NCBI GenBank assembly: GCA_019232625.1
Contig: JAFANP010000050.1
Coordinates: 62,001-126,000 of the forward strand
DNA from: Alphaproteobacteria bacterium
GTDB lineage: Bacteria > Pseudomonadota > Alphaproteobacteria > Sphingomonadales > Sphingomonadaceae
Direction of reading: 5' to 3'
DNA: 64,000 nucleotides
The stretch's first letter is position 1; each line of letters begins with the position of its first letter. The notes below the pieces were generated by a model. That model was given only the letters and a program-made list of their open reading frames with translations. It ran no database searches and was not told where the DNA came from. Positions 15,639 through 25,553 of the stretch are shown here, piece by piece. The translations under genes were made by a program, and so were the position numbers.

Positions 15639-18026
15639 TCAGCCCGCGGCCCGCCGGTCCGTAAGGTCGGGCCCGCCGCGGTCCATCACCAGGCCGGAAA
15701 AATGCCCGATCGGGTTGGGGCGGGCGATGAGATAGCCCTGCACCTGGTCGCAGCCCTCGGCCCGCAGCGCCTCGAGCTGGGCGGCGGTCTCCACCCCTTC
15801 CGCCACCACCGGCATGCCGAGGCCGCGGCCGAGGCCGATGATCGAGCGGATGATCGCCATCGCCTGCGGGCTCTCGATCATCTCGCGCACGAAGCTCTGG
15901 TCGATCTTCACCTTGTCGAACGGGAAGATCCGGAAATAGCTGAGCGAGGAATAGCCGGTGCCGAAATCGTCCATCGAGATCTGCACGCCCAGGCTCTGCA
16001 GGCGGCGCAATATGGCGAGGGCGCGCTCGGCATCCCTGATCAGGAGGCCCTCGGTGACCTCCAGCTCGAGCCGCGCCGGGTCGAGCCCGGTCTCGGCGAG
16101 GATATGCTCGACCTTCGCGGCGAGGTCGCCCTGGGTGAACTGGAGCGGCGAGAGGTTGACCGACAGCTTGAGCGGCGGCGACCATCGCGCGGCTTCCGCG
16201 CACGCCTCGCGCAGCACCCATTCGCCGAGCTCGAGGATGAACCCGTTCTCCTCGGCGAGGGGGATGAACGCCGCCGGGCTCACCGCCCCGAGCCGCTTGT
16301 GGCTCCAGCGCAGCAGCGCTTCGAACCCGAGGATGCGGCCGCTGCCGAGGTCGGCGAGCGGCTGGTAGTGGACGCTGAGCTCGCGGCGGGCCAGGGCCTG
16401 GCCGAGGTCGGCCTCGAGCTGGCGGCGCCGGCGCAGCGCCTCGTCCATCGCCGCTTCGTAGAAGCGCGCCCGGCCGCGCGCCTCCGACTTCGCCCGGCAC
16501 AAGGCGATATTGGCGTTCTTGATCAGCGTGTCGGCATCCGCCGCGTCGGCCGGGAAGAGGCCGACGCCGATGCTTGCGGTGACCCGCACCGTCTCCTGGC
16601 CGAGGGCGAAGGGCTCCGCCAGCGCCGCGAGGATCCGCTGCGCCAGCGTTCCCGCCAGCTCCGGCTGGACCCCGCCCGTCTGGACGATGGCGAACTCGTC
16701 GCCGTCGAGCCTCGCCACCAGCTCGTGCTCGCGCACGGCGGCGCGAAGCCGCTGCGCCGCGGCGATGAGCAGGGCGTCGCCCGCCGCGTGGCCGTAGAGA
16801 TCGTTCACCGCCTTGAACGCGTCGAGGTCGATGCACAGGACGGCGACCGGCTCGCCCTGGTCCCCCGCCTTCTCGACCTCCTCGGCGAGGCGGCGGGCGA
16901 AGACGCCGCGGTTCGGCAGGCCGGTCAGCGCGTCGTAGAAGGCGAGCTGGGCGATTCGCTCGGCGGCCTCGCGGCGCTCGCTGATGTCTCGGACGGCTAG
17001 GATGCGCAGCTCGGCGCCGCGCCATGCGAGCGGCCGAAGCAGCAGCTCGACCTCCCGGCTCTCGCCGTCGGCGCGCAGCAGCCGCGCCTCGGCGGGCGGG
17101 GCGTCGGCGGCCGTCGGCAAGGCTTCGAGCCGCACGTCGATCAGCAGGTCCGAAAGGGCGGCGGGCGCCTCGGCGAGGCTGTCGTAGCCGGTGAGCCGAA
17201 GGAAGCTGCGATTGGCGTCGACGATCCGCGCGCCGTCGATCACCACCAGCCCCTCCACCGTGGCGTCGGCGAAGGTGCGCAGCCGCTGCGCCTCCTCGAT
17301 CGCGTTGCGCGCGAGCTTGCGGTCGAACACCACCAGCAGGCAGCCGATGGCGAGGATGAGGAGCGCCATTCCGACCACGCCCACGGTCAGCGTGTGGTTG
17401 TCGATGGTCGAGGGCGGCACCGAATAGTTCGAATCGGGATAGATCGTCGCGGCGGCCATGCCGAAGAAGTGGAGCCCGCAAATGGCGAGGGTGAAGAGCA
17501 GGGCTGCCCGCCAGGGGAGGCCGGCCGGCTTGCGGCGATGCTCGGCAAGGGCGGCGGCGCTGAACGCCGTCCCCGCGACCAGGGAGGCGGCGACGAGGCC
17601 CGGGTCCCAGTCGAGGCGGCCGGGCACCTCCAGGGCGGACATTCCGACATAGTGCATCGCGGCGATGCCGGCGCCGATCGCCGCCCCCGCCCCCAGCGTC
17701 GCATGGCGCCGGTTGGCCAGCGCGACCGCCCAGCCGAGGCTGGTGATCGACACGGCGGCGGCGATGGAGAGCAAGGTGAGGCCGAGATCGTAGCCGACGG
17801 GAAGGTGCGGCCGGTAGGCCAGCATCGCGACGAAGTGCGTCGACCAGATGCCGGTGCCGCTGACGAAGCCGGCAAGTCCGATCCAGGCCGGGCGCCGGCG
17901 CTCGGCGCGCCGCGCCTGTTCGAACAGGGCGAAGGAGGTGATCGCGGCGAGCAGGCAGATCAGCCCGGCGAGAAGCACCAGCCGTACGTCATGTTCGCCG
18001 CTGATGCAGGCGTAGACCCGCAGCAT
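15639..18026 (-). CDS. MHYT-PAS-GGDEF-EAL membrane c-di-GMP protein
   Basis: 795 residues. The N-terminal MHYT sensor has about seven helices (1-235), with the three repeats THFVAM (63-68), MHYVGM (124-129) and LHFFGM (185-190), proposed to bind a metal and sense a diatomic gas. A PAS domain follows (about 245-350). The GGDEF domain (about 360-525) has the variant signature DGDEF at 441-445. The EAL domain (about 535-785) keeps EALLRW (569-574), NLSPLQF and [12 protein letters not shown], so phosphodiesterase activity looks intact. Variant GGDEF domains may be active, GTP-binding regulatory or inactive. It should sit in the inner membrane and adjust c-di-GMP in response to a signal. Single gene, minus strand. 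Confidence 0.93.
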   Translation of the reverse strand: MLRVYACISGEHDVRLVLLAGLICLLAAITSFALFEQARRAERRRPAWIGLAGFVSGTGIWSTHFVAMLAYRPHLPVGYDLGLTLLSIAAAVSITSLGWAVALANRRHATLGAGAAIGAGIAAMHYVGMSALEVPGRLDWDPGLVAASLVAGTAFSAAALAEHRRKPAGLPWRAALLFTLAICGLHFFGMAAATIYPDSNYSVPPSTIDNHTLTVGVVGMALLILAIGCLLVVFDRKLARNAIEEAQRLRTFADATVEGLVVIDGARIVDANRSFLRLTGYDSLAEAPAALSDLLIDVRLEALPTAADAPPAEARLLRADGESREVELLLRPLAWRGAELRILAVRDISERREAAERIAQLAFYDALTGLPNRGVFARRLAEEVEKAGDQGEPVAVLCIDLDAFKAVNDLYGHAAGDALLIAAAQRLRAAVREHELVARLDGDEFAIVQTGGVQPELAGTLAQRILAALAEPFALGQETVRVTASIGVGLFPADAADADTLIKNANIALCRAKSEARGRARFYEAAMDEALRRRRQLEADLGQALARRELSVHYQPLADLGSGRILGFEALLRWSHKRLGAVSPAAFIPLAEENGFILELGEWVLREACAEAARWSPPLKLSVNLSPLQFTQGDLAAKVEHILAETGLDPARLELEVTEGLLIRDAERALAILRRLQSLGVQISMDDFGTGYSSLSYFRIFPFDKVKIDQSFVREMIESPQAMAIIRSIIGLGRGLGMPVVAEGVETAAQLEALRAEGCDQVQGYLIARPNPIGHFSGLVMDRGGPDLTDRRAAG

Positions 18027-18340
18027 TCATCCTCCTCCCGGCCCCGGGCCGCTCTGCGCGCCCGGAGTGAAGATGGAGTTAACCTCGTCCCATGGCGGGC
18101 GAAGCGCGGCCCGGGCTCCGCGCGGCGCCCGGAGGGCTGGCGCCGGGCGGGCCCGTGCTGCTATGTTCGCACTGTGTTCCAACGAAGCGAGTCGCGGATC
18201 ATGTCTTCATTCCAGGCCTGTCGAGAGCGGTCCCACGGCGGCGCCGGAAGGTCCGGGGAGGCGGTTTTTTGTCGCTTTATGGAAGCCGGACTTTCCGGAC
18301 CTGTCGAACCTTCCGCGGCGCCGCGGGCGGGAGCGTGACG
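18027..18340. other. gene-free divergent intergenic region
   Basis: 314 bases between the divergent MHYT-protein and glutathione-transferase genes. Reading all frames I find no convincing gene: open frames here are Arg/Gly/Pro-rich extensions of the GST frame. It must hold both promoters, but I see no clear -35/-10 pair and no strong dyad. Confidence 0.6.
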
Positions 18341-18955
18341 ATGGAGCGGCTGGTCCTCCACGAATATTCGGCGTCGGGCAATTGCTACAAGGTGCGGCTC
18401 ACCGCCGCCTTGCTCGGACTGCCGATCGAGCGGCGCGAATATGACATATTGAAGGGGGAGACGCGGACTCCGGAGTTCCTGGCCGCCGTCAACGCCAACG
18501 GCCGAATCCCGGTCCTGCAGGTGGGCGAGAGGTTCATTCCGGAATCCAACGCCGCCTGCTTCTACCTCGCCGACGGTTCGGCGCTGGTGCCCGAGGACCG
18601 GTTCGAGCGGGCCGACATGCTGCGTTGGATGTTCTTCGAACAATATAATCACGAGCCGAACGTCGCGACGATGCGCTTCTGGATCGCCTTCGTCGGCGAG
18701 GCCCGGCTCAGCGAGGCGCAGCGCGGGCAGATCGAGGCCAAGCGCGCGGCCGGCGAGGCGGCGCTCGCGCTGATGGACGAGCATCTCGCCGCCCGGCCCT
18801 GGTTCGTCGGCGCGCGGCTCAGCCTCGCCGACATCGCCCTCTACGCCTACACCCACGTCGCCGACGAGGGCGGCTTCGACCTCGCCCGCTATCCGGCCGT
18901 CTCCGCCTGGCTCGGCCGGGTGGCGGCGGCGCCCGGCTATGTCGCGATGGGCTGA
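18341..18955 (+). CDS. glutathione S-transferase family protein
   Basis: A 204-residue GST. The N-terminal thioredoxin-like domain begins LVLHEYSASGNCYKVRLTAA, with the cis-Pro segment NGRIPVLQVG and the glutathione-contact motif IPESNAACFYLAD. The all-helical C-terminal domain contains the N-capping segment WFVGARLSLADIALYAYTHV. The Ser/Cys near 'SASGNCYK' suggests a Ser- or Cys-type catalytic residue (beta/theta-like), which is inference. Cytoplasmic; typical roles are detoxification or electrophile conjugation. ATG 18341 starts the domain exactly; the frame extends upstream but with non-protein-like composition. Confidence 0.85.
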   Translation: MERLVLHEYSASGNCYKVRLTAALLGLPIERREYDILKGETRTPEFLAAVNANGRIPVLQVGERFIPESNAACFYLADGSALVPEDRFERADMLRWMFFEQYNHEPNVATMRFWIAFVGEARLSEAQRGQIEAKRAAGEAALALMDEHLAARPWFVGARLSLADIALYAYTHVADEGGFDLARYPAVSAWLGRVAAAPGYVAMG

Positions 18956-18959
18956 GCCC

Positions 18960-19397
18960 TCACTCTTCGCCGCTTCGGACGGCGAGGGCGATGGCGACGG
19001 CGCTTGCGAGCACCACGCCTGCGCCGATCGCCACCGCGCCCACCGTCGAGACGCCGAGCCGGCGGCCGGCCGGAGCCTGCCCGCGCCGCCCGGGCGAGAG
19101 GCGGAAGCCGGCAAGGCTGATCGCCGGGTCCGTCCGTCCGGAGAGGCGAAGCTCCACGCCCTCGCCGAAGGCGAGCTTCGGGTCGCCGGCGCTTCGGCGG
19201 ACCGGCGACAGGGCGAGCGCCATACGCGCCTCGCCGGAGTGGCGGCCGCCGACGGTGAGCCGGAGCCGGGCCCCGGCGAAGCCGCCGACCCGGGTCGGCC
19301 CGGCGGCGGCGCCGGGGTCGCCGAGTTCAGCCGCCGGGGCGGGGGAGGGGAGGAGCTGCGCCGCGGCCAGGGCGACGGCGAGAAGGCCTTTCTTCAT
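18960..19397 (-). CDS. small exported protein with C-terminal membrane helix, paralogue 1
   Basis: 145 residues: a signal peptide (MKKGLLAVALAAAQLLPSPA, cleavage near PAAEL), a region FAGARLRLTVGGRHSGEARM with ALALSPVRR, then FGEGVELRLSGR, and a C-terminal helix VGAVAIGAGVVLASAVAIAL followed by charged residues. The order of features matches the gene 11 bases upstream (AGARLR, ALAF/ALAL, GEGVEL, C-terminal helix), so the two are tandem duplicates. The topology suggests a periplasmic beta-rich domain tethered to the inner membrane. No family recognised. Ends four bases from the GST stop (convergent). Confidence 0.7.
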   Translation of the reverse strand: MKKGLLAVALAAAQLLPSPAPAAELGDPGAAAGPTRVGGFAGARLRLTVGGRHSGEARMALALSPVRRSAGDPKLAFGEGVELRLSGRTDPAISLAGFRLSPGRRGQAPAGRRLGVSTVGAVAIGAGVVLASAVAIALAVRSGEE

Positions 19398-19408
19398 CGT
19401 GCGCCTCC

Positions 19409-19888
19409 TCAGTCCGAGCAGCGGTTGCCGTCGCAGGCGACGCTGAAGAACAGGTACAGCCCGCCGATCACCGCGGCGCCGACCAGCGCCGTGATCGCCG
19501 CGCCCTTGAGGATGAGCTTGCCCGTCTTCCTCTGCTTGCGCTCGGCGTCCGAGGCCGGGATGGCGTTGAGGCGCTCGGCCATCGTCGCGCCGCCGAGCCG
19601 CAGCTTGACCGGCTCGCCCGCCTTGAGGCCCAGCTCGACGCCCTCGCCCAGGCGGAGCCGCTCGCCGCCGCCGCTCAGCCGGGTTCGGTCGATCGGCGTG
19701 AAGGCCAGCGCCGCCCGCGGCCGGCCCGCCTCCGATCCGCCGAACGGCACCCTCAGCCGAGCGCCGGCGAAGGTGCCGCGCTGCTGGCCGGTGACCACCT
19801 CCTCCCGCCCCAGTTCTGCCGCGCCGGCGGCGGGCGCAACCGTCGCCGCCTGGCCGGCGATCAGCGCCGCTATCATCACCTTCCTCAT
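19409..19888 (-). CDS. small exported protein with C-terminal membrane helix, paralogue 2
   Basis: 159 residues: a signal peptide (MRKVMIAALIAGQAATVAPA), the shared core TFAGARLRVPFGGSEAGRPR then AALAFTPIDRTRL, a conserved GEGVELGLKAGEPVKLRLGG, a basic stretch (SDAERKQRKTGKLILK) and a C-terminal helix GAAITALVGAAVIGGLYLFF ending VACDGNRCSD with two Cys. Paralogous to the gene downstream; both run on the minus strand, 11 bases apart, and are probably co-transcribed. The divergent gene is trcR. Function unknown. Confidence 0.72.
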   Translation of the reverse strand: MRKVMIAALIAGQAATVAPAAGAAELGREEVVTGQQRGTFAGARLRVPFGGSEAGRPRAALAFTPIDRTRLSGGGERLRLGEGVELGLKAGEPVKLRLGGATMAERLNAIPASDAERKQRKTGKLILKGAAITALVGAAVIGGLYLFFSVACDGNRCSD

Positions 19889-20083
19889 GCTTATGCCTCC
19901 CTGTCGCGCGCACGATCCCCGGCGCGCCTTTCCTGAGGATGCCGGGACGGGGCCGTTTGGATGTGCCGCGCGCGATCCTGCGGCGCGTCGCCGCCCTTGC
20001 CCTTCGCGCGGGGGTCGATTAAGCCAGCGGGGATCATCGGCCGCTCCGCGAAGGGGCGGCCCTTATTGTTTTCGGAGACCATC

Positions 20084-20773
20084 GTGGCCCAGCCGCTCAT
20101 GCCCCACGCGACCGCTTCCTGGCTGGTCGACAACACCGCGCTCACCTTCGAGCAGATCGCCGATTTCTGCGGCCTCCACATCCTGGAGGTCCAGGCGATC
20201 GCCGACGACACCGCCGCCACCAAGCTGACCGGCCGCGATCCGATCCGCGCCGGCGAGCTGACCCAGGAGGAGATAGAGAAGGGCCAGAAGGACTCGGCCT
20301 ACCGCCTCCACATGCACAAGGAGCCGGACCAGACGCGGCGCACCAAGGGCCCGCGCTACACCCCCGTCTCCAAGCGCCAGGACAAGCCGGACGGCATCGC
20401 CTGGATCATCCGCAACCATCCGGAGATTTCCGACGGGCAGATCGGCAAGCTGATCGGCACCACCCGCTCGACCATCGCCGCCATCCGCGACCGAAGCCAC
20501 TGGAACATCGCCAACATCCAGCCCAAGGACCCGGTGACGCTCGGCCTCTGCTCGCAGCGTGAGCTCGACGCGATGGTCGCCAAGGCCGCCAAGCAGGCCG
20601 GCATCGAGGCCCCGAAGGACACGACGTTCGAGGGCGATCGCGAGGCGCTGATCGAGGAGCTGCGCCGCGAGCGCGAGACGGCGGCGCGCGACGCCGAAGC
20701 GGCTCTGGTCGCCGAGGAAGCCGAGACCGGCCAGAGCGGCAATCCCGACATTGACAGCCTCTTCAAGAGCTGA
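20084..20773 (+). CDS. trcR: DUF1013 cell-cycle transcriptional regulator TrcR
   Basis: A 229-residue DUF1013 protein, the family named TrcR in Caulobacter and largely restricted to alphaproteobacteria, where it associates with transcription. The N-terminus (AQPLMPHATASWLVDNTALT, then FEQIADFCGLHILEVQAIAD) is diagnostic. A second HTH-like segment follows: WIIRNHPEISDGQIGKLIGT with TRSTIAAIRDRSHWN. The C-terminus is an acidic helix ending DIDSLFKS. The start is GTG at 20084, eight bases after GGAGA; it gives the family's standard N-terminus. The 3' end overlaps the next gene. Confidence 0.9.
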   Translation: MAQPLMPHATASWLVDNTALTFEQIADFCGLHILEVQAIADDTAATKLTGRDPIRAGELTQEEIEKGQKDSAYRLHMHKEPDQTRRTKGPRYTPVSKRQDKPDGIAWIIRNHPEISDGQIGKLIGTTRSTIAAIRDRSHWNIANIQPKDPVTLGLCSQRELDAMVAKAAKQAGIEAPKDTTFEGDREALIEELRRERETAARDAEAALVAEEAETGQSGNPDIDSLFKS

Positions 20774-21851
20774 CCCCCCGTCGCCGGACGTCTCCCTCGC
20801 CTCGGCGGGGGAGCCCCTGAGCTATAGGGGGCTGACCTACCCGCTCGGCCGCACCGGGCCGGAGCCCGGTGAGATCGTCCGCCTCGCCGAGGGGGTGGGC
20901 TGGGCTCGGCTGCCGATGCCGGGCTCGCTCAAGCATATCAACGTCTGGCTGCTGGACGACGGCGACGGCGTCGCCATCGTCGACACCGGCATCGACCTGC
21001 CGCCTTCCCGCGAGGCCTGGGAGGCGCTGCTCGCCGGCCCGCTCGCCGGGCGGCGGATCACCCGCATCATCTGCACCCACTTCCACCCCGACCATGTCGG
21101 TCTCGCCGGCTGGCTGACGGAGCGCTTCGAGGTCGCGCTCTGGATGACCCGCGCCGAATGGCTCTACGCGCGCATGCTGACCACGGACGTGCGCGCCGAT
21201 CCGCCGCGCGAGGCGGTGGCCTATTGGCGCGCCGCCGGCTGGAGCGAGCCGCGCATCGCCGCGGAAGCGGAGAAGGGCTGGGGCCGCTTCGCCGCGTGGG
21301 TGTCGCCCGTGCCGGTCGGCTATGTGAGGATGGAGGACGGCGATTCGCTGCCCATCGGCGCGCGGCGCTGGCGCGTCGTCGTGGGCAGCGGCCATTGTCC
21401 GGAACATGCCTGCCTCGTCGACGAGGCGGGCGGCGTGATGATCGCCGGCGACCAGGTGCTGCCGCGCATCACCTCCAACGTGTCGCTGAGCCTCAGCGAG
21501 CCTGAGGCCGATCCGCTGGGCGACTGGCTGGATTCGATCGCCAGGCTGAAGCGGCTGCCTGCCGGCCTCCTCGTCCTTCCTTCGCACGGCGAGCCGTTCA
21601 CCGGCCTGCATGCGCGGCTGGACGCGCTCGCCGAGGGCCATGCCGACCGGCTGGAGGCGCTTCACCGCCACCTCGCCACGCCCCGGCGGGCGGTCGACTG
21701 CTTCTCCGTCCTCTTCGCCCGCGCCATCGACGACGGCCTCCTGGGCCTGGCGACCGGCGAGGCGCTCGCCCACCTGCGCCACCTGGAGGCGGGGGGACGG
21801 GCGGTGCGGACCGTCCGCGACGGCATCTGGTGGTTCGAGGCGGCCGCCTGA
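20751..21851 (+). CDS. metallo-beta-lactamase-fold hydrolase
   Basis: An MBL-fold protein of up to 366 residues. It has the metal-binding motif THFHPDHVG, the strand VAIVDTGIDLPP before it, later ligands in GSGHCPEHACLVDEAGG and MIAGDQVLPRIT, and a terminal His in VLPSHGEPFTG. A helical C-terminal extension (HADRLEALHRHLATPRRAVD) is typical of the glyoxalase II/lactonase-like branch with a winged-helix-like tail. Substrate unknown; thioesterase or lactonase activity is plausible. The first in-frame ATG would delete part of the fold, so I accept a TTG at 20751, overlapping trcR by 23 bases, with low certainty about the exact start. Confidence 0.8.
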   Translation: MTASSRADPPSPDVSLASAGEPLSYRGLTYPLGRTGPEPGEIVRLAEGVGWARLPMPGSLKHINVWLLDDGDGVAIVDTGIDLPPSREAWEALLAGPLAGRRITRIICTHFHPDHVGLAGWLTERFEVALWMTRAEWLYARMLTTDVRADPPREAVAYWRAAGWSEPRIAAEAEKGWGRFAAWVSPVPVGYVRMEDGDSLPIGARRWRVVVGSGHCPEHACLVDEAGGVMIAGDQVLPRITSNVSLSLSEPEADPLGDWLDSIARLKRLPAGLLVLPSHGEPFTGLHARLDALAEGHADRLEALHRHLATPRRAVDCFSVLFARAIDDGLLGLATGEALAHLRHLEAGGRAVRTVRDGIWWFEAAA

Positions 21852-21953
21852 CGCCGCTCGCCCGGGGGCGGCGCGGGCGCGATCTTCAGCCCCCCGATCG
21901 CGGCGCGTTCCCGCCCGCTTGACCGGGGCGGCGGCGGCGGCCAATGCTGGGAC

Positions 21954-22202
21954 ATGCCCGAAACCTCGGAAAGCGTTGCGGAACTGTCGTTCGAGGCCGC
22001 CCTCAAGCGGCTCGAGGAGATCGTTCGCCGGCTCGAGACCGGCGATGCATCGCTGGACGAATCCATCGACCTCTATGCGGAGGGCGACCGGCTGCGCCAG
22101 CAGTGCGAGGCGCGGCTGCAGGCGGCGCAGGCGAAGATCGAGAAGATCCAGCTCGGCCGCGACGGCCAGCCCAGCGGCACCGTTCCGTTCGACGGCGAGT
22201 GA
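21954..22202 (+). CDS. xseB: exodeoxyribonuclease VII small subunit
   Basis: An 82-residue XseB: the core [40 protein letters not shown] and [15 protein letters not shown] is the standard helical hairpin that coats the XseA large subunit in the cytoplasmic ssDNA exonuclease. xseA is not in the window. Its TGA overlaps the GTG start of ispA by four bases, the common xseB-ispA arrangement in proteobacteria. Confidence 0.93.
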   Translation: MPETSESVAELSFEAALKRLEEIVRRLETGDASLDESIDLYAEGDRLRQQCEARLQAAQAKIEKIQLGRDGQPSGTVPFDGE

Positions 22203-23110
22203 CCCGCCCCGTGGCGGACGCCCCGATCCCCCTTGCGTCGGCGCTGGAGCGCATCCGCGCCGAGGTCGACGCCCTGTTCGACGAGCTGCTCGCGGTCCCC
22301 CCCGATCCCCGCGCGCGGCTCTACGAGGCGATGCGCCACGCCGCCATGGGCGGCGGCAAGCGGCTGCGCCCGCTCCTCGTCGTCGCAGCCTGCGGCCTGT
22401 TCCACACCGACCGGAGGAGGGCCCTGCGCGTCGGCACGGCGGTGGAATGCATCCACGTCTACTCGCTGATCCACGACGACCTGCCGGCGATGGACGACGA
22501 CGACCTCCGCCGCGGCAAGCCGACCCTCCACCGCGCCTTCGACGAGGCGACCGCGATCCTCGCCGGCGACTCGCTTCACGCGCTCGCCTTCGAGATCCTG
22601 GCCGACGAGGCGACTCACGAGGATCCCTTCGTCCGGGCGGAGCTGGTCGGCGAGCTTGCGCGCGCCGCTGGGCCCGCGGGCATGGCGGGGGGGCAGATGA
22701 TGGACCTCAGCGCCGGCGCGACTCCGCTCGACCTGCCGGCGGTGACCCGGCTGCAGCAGCTCAAGACCGGCGCGCTGATCGGCTTCTGCCTCGAGGCCGG
22801 CGGGATCATGGGGCGGGTTCCGCCGGAAGGGCGCACCCGCCTCAGGGGCTATGCGCGCGACGTCGGCCTGGCCTTCCAGATCGCCGACGACCTGCTCGAC
22901 GAGGAGGGGGAGGAGGCGAAGACCGGCAAGAAGGTCGGCAAGGACCGCGAGCAGGGCAAGGAGACGTTCGTGTCGCTCCTCGGCCGGGAGCGCGCCCGGC
23001 GGCAGGCGGAGCTGCTCATCGCGCAGAGCCTCGAATATCTGGAGCGCTACGGGCCCGAGGCCGACCTGCTGCGCGCCATCGCCCGCTTCGCCATCGAGCG
23101 CGACCATTGA
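22199..23110 (+). CDS. ispA: polyprenyl (farnesyl/geranylgeranyl) diphosphate synthase
   Basis: A 303-residue trans-prenyltransferase that condenses IPP with allylic diphosphates. Visible are [18 protein letters not shown], the first Asp-rich motif in '[19 protein letters not shown]', GAGQ-like '[10 protein letters not shown]', a Lys-Thr pair in [11 protein letters not shown], and the second Asp motif [14 protein letters not shown]. Length and xseB linkage fit IspA. Starts at GTG 22199 coupled to xseB. Whether the product is C15 or C20 cannot be decided; carotenoid-producing sphingomonads can use either. Feeds quinone side chains (see ubiA), carotenoids and undecaprenyl phosphate. Confidence 0.93.
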   Translation: MTRPVADAPIPLASALERIRAEVDALFDELLAVPPDPRARLYEAMRHAAMGGGKRLRPLLVVAACGLFHTDRRRALRVGTAVECIHVYSLIHDDLPAMDDDDLRRGKPTLHRAFDEATAILAGDSLHALAFEILADEATHEDPFVRAELVGELARAAGPAGMAGGQMMDLSAGATPLDLPAVTRLQQLKTGALIGFCLEAGGIMGRVPPEGRTRLRGYARDVGLAFQIADDLLDEEGEEAKTGKKVGKDREQGKETFVSLLGRERARRQAELLIAQSLEYLERYGPEADLLRAIARFAIERDH

Positions 23111-23159
23111 CCCCATTCGCCATTCCGGCGAAACCCGGGCTCTGGGCGGCGGAGTGACG

Positions 23160-23660
23160 ATGAAGACGGGGGTCTATCCGGGAACGTTCGATCCGATCAC
23201 GCTCGGCCACATGGACATCATCCGCCGCGGCGCGAAGCTCGTCGACCGGCTGGTCATCGGAGTCACCACCAACCCGTCCAAGTCGCCCATGTTCAGCGTC
23301 GACGAGCGGGTGGCGATGGTCCGCCGCGAGATCGAGGGGATAGGCGGCGACGTCGCCGTCGTCACCTTCGATTCCCTGCTCATGGACTTCGCCGAGCGCG
23401 AAGGGGCGACCGTGATCCTGCGCGGGCTGAGAGCCGTCGCCGACTTCGAATATGAATATCAGATGGCGGGCATGAACCAGCAGCTGAACGACCGGATCGA
23501 GACGGTCTTCCTGATGGCGGACGTGTCGCTTCAGCCGATCGCCTCGCGACTGGTCAAGGAGATCGCTTTGTTCGGCGGCAACATCGCCAAGTTCGTGACC
23601 CCGGCGGTCGCCGCCGACGTCGCGGCGCGGGTGCAGGCGACCGGGCGCAAAGGGGCTTGA
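23160..23660 (+). CDS. coaD: phosphopantetheine adenylyltransferase
   Basis: A 166-residue nucleotidyltransferase of CoA synthesis (4'-phosphopantetheine + ATP to dephospho-CoA). The N-terminal VYPGTFDPITLGHMDIIRRG contains the T/HxGH ATP-binding motif. 'VILRGLRAVADFEYEYQMAG' and VSLQPIASRLVKEIALFGGN are the substrate loops and the ISSTSVKE-like region. Length is typical. Starts at ATG 23160, 49 bases after ispA, in the same direction, likely the same transcript; GGAG lies eight bases upstream. Confidence 0.95.
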   Translation: MKTGVYPGTFDPITLGHMDIIRRGAKLVDRLVIGVTTNPSKSPMFSVDERVAMVRREIEGIGGDVAVVTFDSLLMDFAEREGATVILRGLRAVADFEYEYQMAGMNQQLNDRIETVFLMADVSLQPIASRLVKEIALFGGNIAKFVTPAVAADVAARVQATGRKGA

Positions 23661-23727
23661 TCCGGACGCGCCGGGCACGCACAAGTCCGGCGGGGGCGGG
23701 CGGCATCACTTTCGGGACGGCAAGATC

Positions 23728-24444
23728 ATGCGTTTGAAGGCGTTTTTCATCCTGTTGGCGGGCTTGTTCCTCGCCACGGCCGCGGCCGCCCAGTCCATTT
23801 CCGCGCCGCCGCCCGTCCCGCCGCTCGATCCCGAGAACACCCTGCTGCTCGATCTCTCCACCGGCGGCCGCGTCGCCATCCAGCTGCGGCCCGACGTCGC
23901 GCCGCGGCATGTCGAGCGGATCAAGACGCTGGCGCGGCGCGGCTTCTACAACGGCCTCACCTTCCACCGCGTCATCGACGGATTCATGGCGCAGGGGGGC
24001 GATCCGAAGGGCGACGGCAGCGGCGGCTCCGATCTTCCCGACCTCGCCGCCGAGTTCAACGGCCTGCCGCATGTGCGCGGCGCCCTCTCCGCTGCGCGGA
24101 CGGAGGCGCCCAACACCGCCAACAGCCAGTTCTTCATCATGCTGGCGCCCAAGCTGTCGCTAGACGGCCAATATACCGTGTTCGGCCGCGTGGTGAGCGG
24201 CATGGCCTTTGTCGATGCGATCGAGAAGGGCGAGCCGCCGGCCAATCCGACGCGCATTCTCCAGGCGTCCATCGCCGCCGACAACCGCCCGCCGCCGGCG
24301 CCGGGCCTGGCGGTCGCCGCGCCGGCGGCTCCCGCGCCCTCCTTGGCCGCCCAGCCCGCCCACGCCGCCGCCGGTCCGGCCGTGCCGCCGCCGCCCTCCA
24401 TCCGCGTGCCGGATCCCCCCGCGCCGCCGCGCAGGAAACAGTAG
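23728..24444 (+). CDS. periplasmic cyclophilin-type peptidyl-prolyl isomerase
   Basis: 238 residues. A signal peptide ([20 protein letters not shown], cleavage after AAAQ) directs it to the periplasm. The cyclophilin domain (about 35-190) shows [50 protein letters not shown] and [13 protein letters not shown]. It catalyses Xaa-Pro cis/trans isomerisation of exported proteins. The C-terminal 45 residues are a Pro/Ala-rich tail of no known function ([18 protein letters not shown]). 67 bases after coaD and eight bases before queA. Confidence 0.92.
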   Translation: MRLKAFFILLAGLFLATAAAAQSISAPPPVPPLDPENTLLLDLSTGGRVAIQLRPDVAPRHVERIKTLARRGFYNGLTFHRVIDGFMAQGGDPKGDGSGGSDLPDLAAEFNGLPHVRGALSAARTEAPNTANSQFFIMLAPKLSLDGQYTVFGRVVSGMAFVDAIEKGEPPANPTRILQASIAADNRPPPAPGLAVAAPAAPAPSLAAQPAHAAAGPAVPPPPSIRVPDPPAPPRRKQ

Positions 24445-24452
24445 CCGGCGCC

Positions 24453-25499
24453 GTGCGCGTCGACCTGTTCGACTTCGAGCTGCCGCCGGAACGGATCGCG
24501 CTGAGGCCCGCCTCGCCGCGCGACGCGGCCCGCCTGCTCGTTGTACGGCCCGGCGGGACGGAAGACCGGTCGGTGCGCGACCTGCCGCGCCTGCTCCGGC
24601 GGGGCGACGTCCTCGTCTTCAACGACACCAAGGTCATCCCCGCCCAGCTCGAAGGGCGCCGCGGCGACGCGCGGATCGGCGCGACCCTGCACAAGCGGGA
24701 GGGGGTGCGCGAATGGCTCGCCTTCGTCCGCAACGCCCGTCGCCTGCGGCCCGGCGACCGCATCGACTTCGGCAGCGACGTTGCCGGGCGGGTGGTCGAG
24801 AAGCGTGCCGACGGAAGCCTACTCCTCGGCTTCGAGGGGACCGAGCCCGTCGAGCTGCTGCTCCAGCGCGCCGGCCGCATGCCGCTTCCCCCCTATATCG
24901 CCGGAAAGCGGCCCGCCGACGCGCGGGATGCCGAGGATTACCAGACGATGTTCGCGCGCGAGGAGGGCGCCGTCGCCGCGCCGACCGCCGCGCTCCACTT
25001 CACCCAGGGCCTCGTCGAGGCGCTCGCCGAGGCGGGAATCGGCACGGAGACGCTGACCCTTCACGTCGGCGCCGGCACCTTCCTGCCGGTGAAGGCGCAG
25101 GACACGGCCGAGCACGCCATGCACAGCGAATGGGGGCGGATCGGCGCGGCGGCGGCGGACCGGCTCAACCGCGCGCGCGAGGCGGGCGGCCGCATCGTCG
25201 CCGTCGGCACCACCTCCCTGCGGCTGCTGGAGAGCGCGGCGGGCGAGGACAGGAGGCTGCGGCCGTTCGAGGGGGATACCGCCATCTTCATCACGCCCGG
25301 CTACCGCTTCCGCGCCGTCGACGGCCTCCTCACCAACTTCCACCTGCCGCGCTCGACGCTGTTCATGCTGGTCTCGGCGATGATGGGCCTCGAGCGGATG
25401 CGCGCCGCCTATGCCCACGCCGTCGCCGAGGGCTATCGCTTCTACAGCTACGGCGACGCCAGCCTGCTGCTCCCCGGCCCGGAGGCGGCCGCGCGCTGA
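24453..25499 (+). CDS. queA: tRNA preQ1(34) S-adenosylmethionine ribosyltransferase-isomerase
   Basis: A 348-residue QueA, which transfers and isomerises the ribosyl group of SAM onto preQ1 at tRNA wobble position 34 to give epoxyqueuosine. Diagnostic stretches: '[20 protein letters not shown]' at the start, [20 protein letters not shown], '[20 protein letters not shown]' and [20 protein letters not shown]. The start is GTG 24453, eight bases after the cyclophilin stop. Last gene of the xseB-ispA-coaD-cyclophilin-queA run. The other queuosine gene in the window is queF (52847); tgt is not present. Confidence 0.96.
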   Translation: MRVDLFDFELPPERIALRPASPRDAARLLVVRPGGTEDRSVRDLPRLLRRGDVLVFNDTKVIPAQLEGRRGDARIGATLHKREGVREWLAFVRNARRLRPGDRIDFGSDVAGRVVEKRADGSLLLGFEGTEPVELLLQRAGRMPLPPYIAGKRPADARDAEDYQTMFAREEGAVAAPTAALHFTQGLVEALAEAGIGTETLTLHVGAGTFLPVKAQDTAEHAMHSEWGRIGAAAADRLNRAREAGGRIVAVGTTSLRLLESAAGEDRRLRPFEGDTAIFITPGYRFRAVDGLLTNFHLPRSTLFMLVSAMMGLERMRAAYAHAVAEGYRFYSYGDASLLLPGPEAAAR

Positions 25500-25553
25500 G
25501 ACTCCCACAGCCGTCCCGCAGCCGCTAAGCTCGGCGCGAACAGGGAGGCGGCG

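Noticed and set aside
15702-17000. A 432-codon plus-strand frame opposite the GGDEF-EAL gene
   Set aside because: Shadow of conserved domains on the other strand.
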